A stretch of 64,000 nucleotides of DNA from an uncultured Desulfobulbus sp. GTDB taxonomy: Bacteria > Desulfobacterota > Desulfobulbia > Desulfobulbales > Desulfobulbaceae. The stretch covers positions 3,466,601 through 3,530,600 of the forward strand of contig NZ_OY762276.1 in NCBI RefSeq assembly GCF_963665445.1. The letters are read 5' to 3'. Of the stretch, positions 63,409-64,000 are shown one piece after another. Position 1 is the first letter of the stretch. The number at the start of each line of letters is the position of its first letter. The notes under the pieces are model-generated. The model did no database searches. It worked only from the letters and a program-made list of their open reading frames with translations, and was not told where the DNA came from. Position numbers and translations under genes: made by a program.

Positions 63409-63999
63409 TCACGTCATAGATAGAAAACGTTGAATCTGGCGGGTGAACAGGCGCACCGCCTCCGGGTCGTCGCCATCGCCGTAGCGGATCTCGATGTAGC
63501 GGCCGACGATGTCCGTGGCCGCCGAGGTCAGCTCCGGCTTCTCTCGTCCGATCCGCGCCAGAAAGTCCCGGGGGCAATCACTGCTGGTCTTGGCCACGCC
63601 CTGCCTGGCCATGCGGGCGCAGAACCGGTTCCACCCCCGTCCGACCCGGTCGACGGCGGCCCGACTGCGCTGCCAGGCGACCAGCGCATACAGCGCCAGG
63701 AGGACGAACACCCCGCCCACGCCGCCGATGAGCAGATCGACCCAGTTGCTCTCCGGCATGCCCACCCCCTTGAGCAGCTCCATCTGCCGGTCAGGATTGT
63801 AATTGATCACCCATTTCTGCATCCTGGCAAAGACCGAGGCCCAATCGGGCAGGGACCAGGCCGAATCCTTCCTGGCCGGGGCGGTCGTCTTGGCCTTGGC
63901 GGCGGGTTTGGACTCCTTCAGCGGCTGATCGGCCAGCTTGCCCTTGTCCATCTCCACCACGGTGGCGGCTTGCGGCGCCGCTTTGGGCGCGGCCACCGG
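63409..63999 (-). CDS. TgpA-like membrane transglutaminase, C-terminal part (5' truncated by window edge)
   Basis: About 197 residues, with the frame open at the right edge. An alanine/lysine-rich linker is followed by MQKWVINYNPDRQMELL, a hydrophobic helix (LLIGGVGGVFVLLALYALVAWQ) and the DUF4129-like tail GRGWNRFCARMARQGV...DFLARIGREKPELTSAATDIVGRYIEIRYG. This is the arrangement of the C-terminal end of TgpA-type transglutaminases, in which the catalytic Cys-His-Asp domain precedes the last helix. The catalytic part is outside the window. Confidence 0.72.
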   Translation of the reverse strand, partial: PVAAPKAAPQAATVVEMDKGKLADQPLKESKPAAKAKTTAPARKDSAWSLPDWASVFARMQKWVINYNPDRQMELLKGVGMPESNWVDLLIGGVGGVFVLLALYALVAWQRSRAAVDRVGRGWNRFCARMARQGVAKTSSDCPRDFLARIGREKPELTSAATDIVGRYIEIRYGDGDDPEAVRLFTRQIQRFLSMT

Positions 64000-64000
64000 T

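Noticed and set aside
1..64000. CRISPR array, tRNA, rRNA or complete insertion sequence
   Set aside because: No regularly spaced direct repeats with unique spacers, no tRNA-like cloverleaf noticed, no rRNA stretches and no transposase motif were found by eye. The tandem repeat at 38.9 kb has two units with no spacers.

Overview
The window reads as chromosome from a sulfate-reducer-like member of the Desulfobacterota (former Deltaproteobacteria), most like the Desulfobulbales. That placement is inferred from gene content, not from a marker search. The content includes three-domain NifU with NifS, flavin-dependent ThyX, FolE2, a stand-alone IMP cyclohydrolase, a double-cubane-cluster protein with its ATP-dependent activator, Mn-dependent pyrophosphatase, FTR1, many two-component hybrid kinases, and a probable selenoprotein. 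No rRNA, tRNA, CRISPR array, prophage or intact IS was seen.

Layout. 1-6.4 kb: end of a phosphohexomutase, then nifU-nifS, thyX, and a PilB/GspE ATPase fused to a cyclic-nucleotide-binding domain. 6.4-16.4 kb: a surface-polysaccharide region with a GtrB/GtrA/GT39 module, two AT-rich sulfotransferase genes, and the overlapping operon msbA-ELM1-GT4-GT2. 16.5-22.5 kb: a leftward run hslR-purH(N)-purN-pyrR-sensor kinase-U32 protein. 22.6-30.6 kb: folE2, an aldehyde dehydrogenase, a PilZ protein convergent with a class III cyclase, a metallophosphatase-type exported protein with an in-frame TGA where I expect a cysteine (probable selenocysteine), ppaC, and a BI-1 family protein. 31-35.5 kb: the double-cubane pair and minCDE. 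35.6-45 kb: a periplasmic binding protein with a membrane hybrid kinase, a second soluble hybrid kinase, a nitroreductase, an amidohydrolase and an exported class-A-fold serine hydrolase. 45-57.4 kb: an accessory region with an exported cysteine-rich unknown protein, a 2151-residue CHAT/TIR protein that also carries two alpha/beta-hydrolase domains, a signal-less peptidoglycan amidase, several copies of a 100-bp mobile repeat, and a divergent PPP-type phosphatase. 57.4-64 kb: a lytic transglycosylase, a c-type cytochrome, a RidA-domain protein, and a leftward cluster of membrane proteins with FTR1 and a TgpA-like C-terminus.

The best candidate for an undescribed system is 47.1-54.8 kb. One polypeptide combines two serine-hydrolase domains with complete triads, a CHAT cysteine protease with its His/Cys dyad, TPR-like helices and a C-terminal TIR domain with the NADase glutamate. 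It is followed 158 bp later by an amidase with no export signal. This looks like a self-contained conflict or cell-death module. The second strong signal is the probable selenoprotein at 27.7-28.6 kb. The third is a 99-100 bp MITE-like element, seven copies, with 6-8 bp target duplications. One copy has split a small gene whose reading frame is restored when the element is removed in silico.
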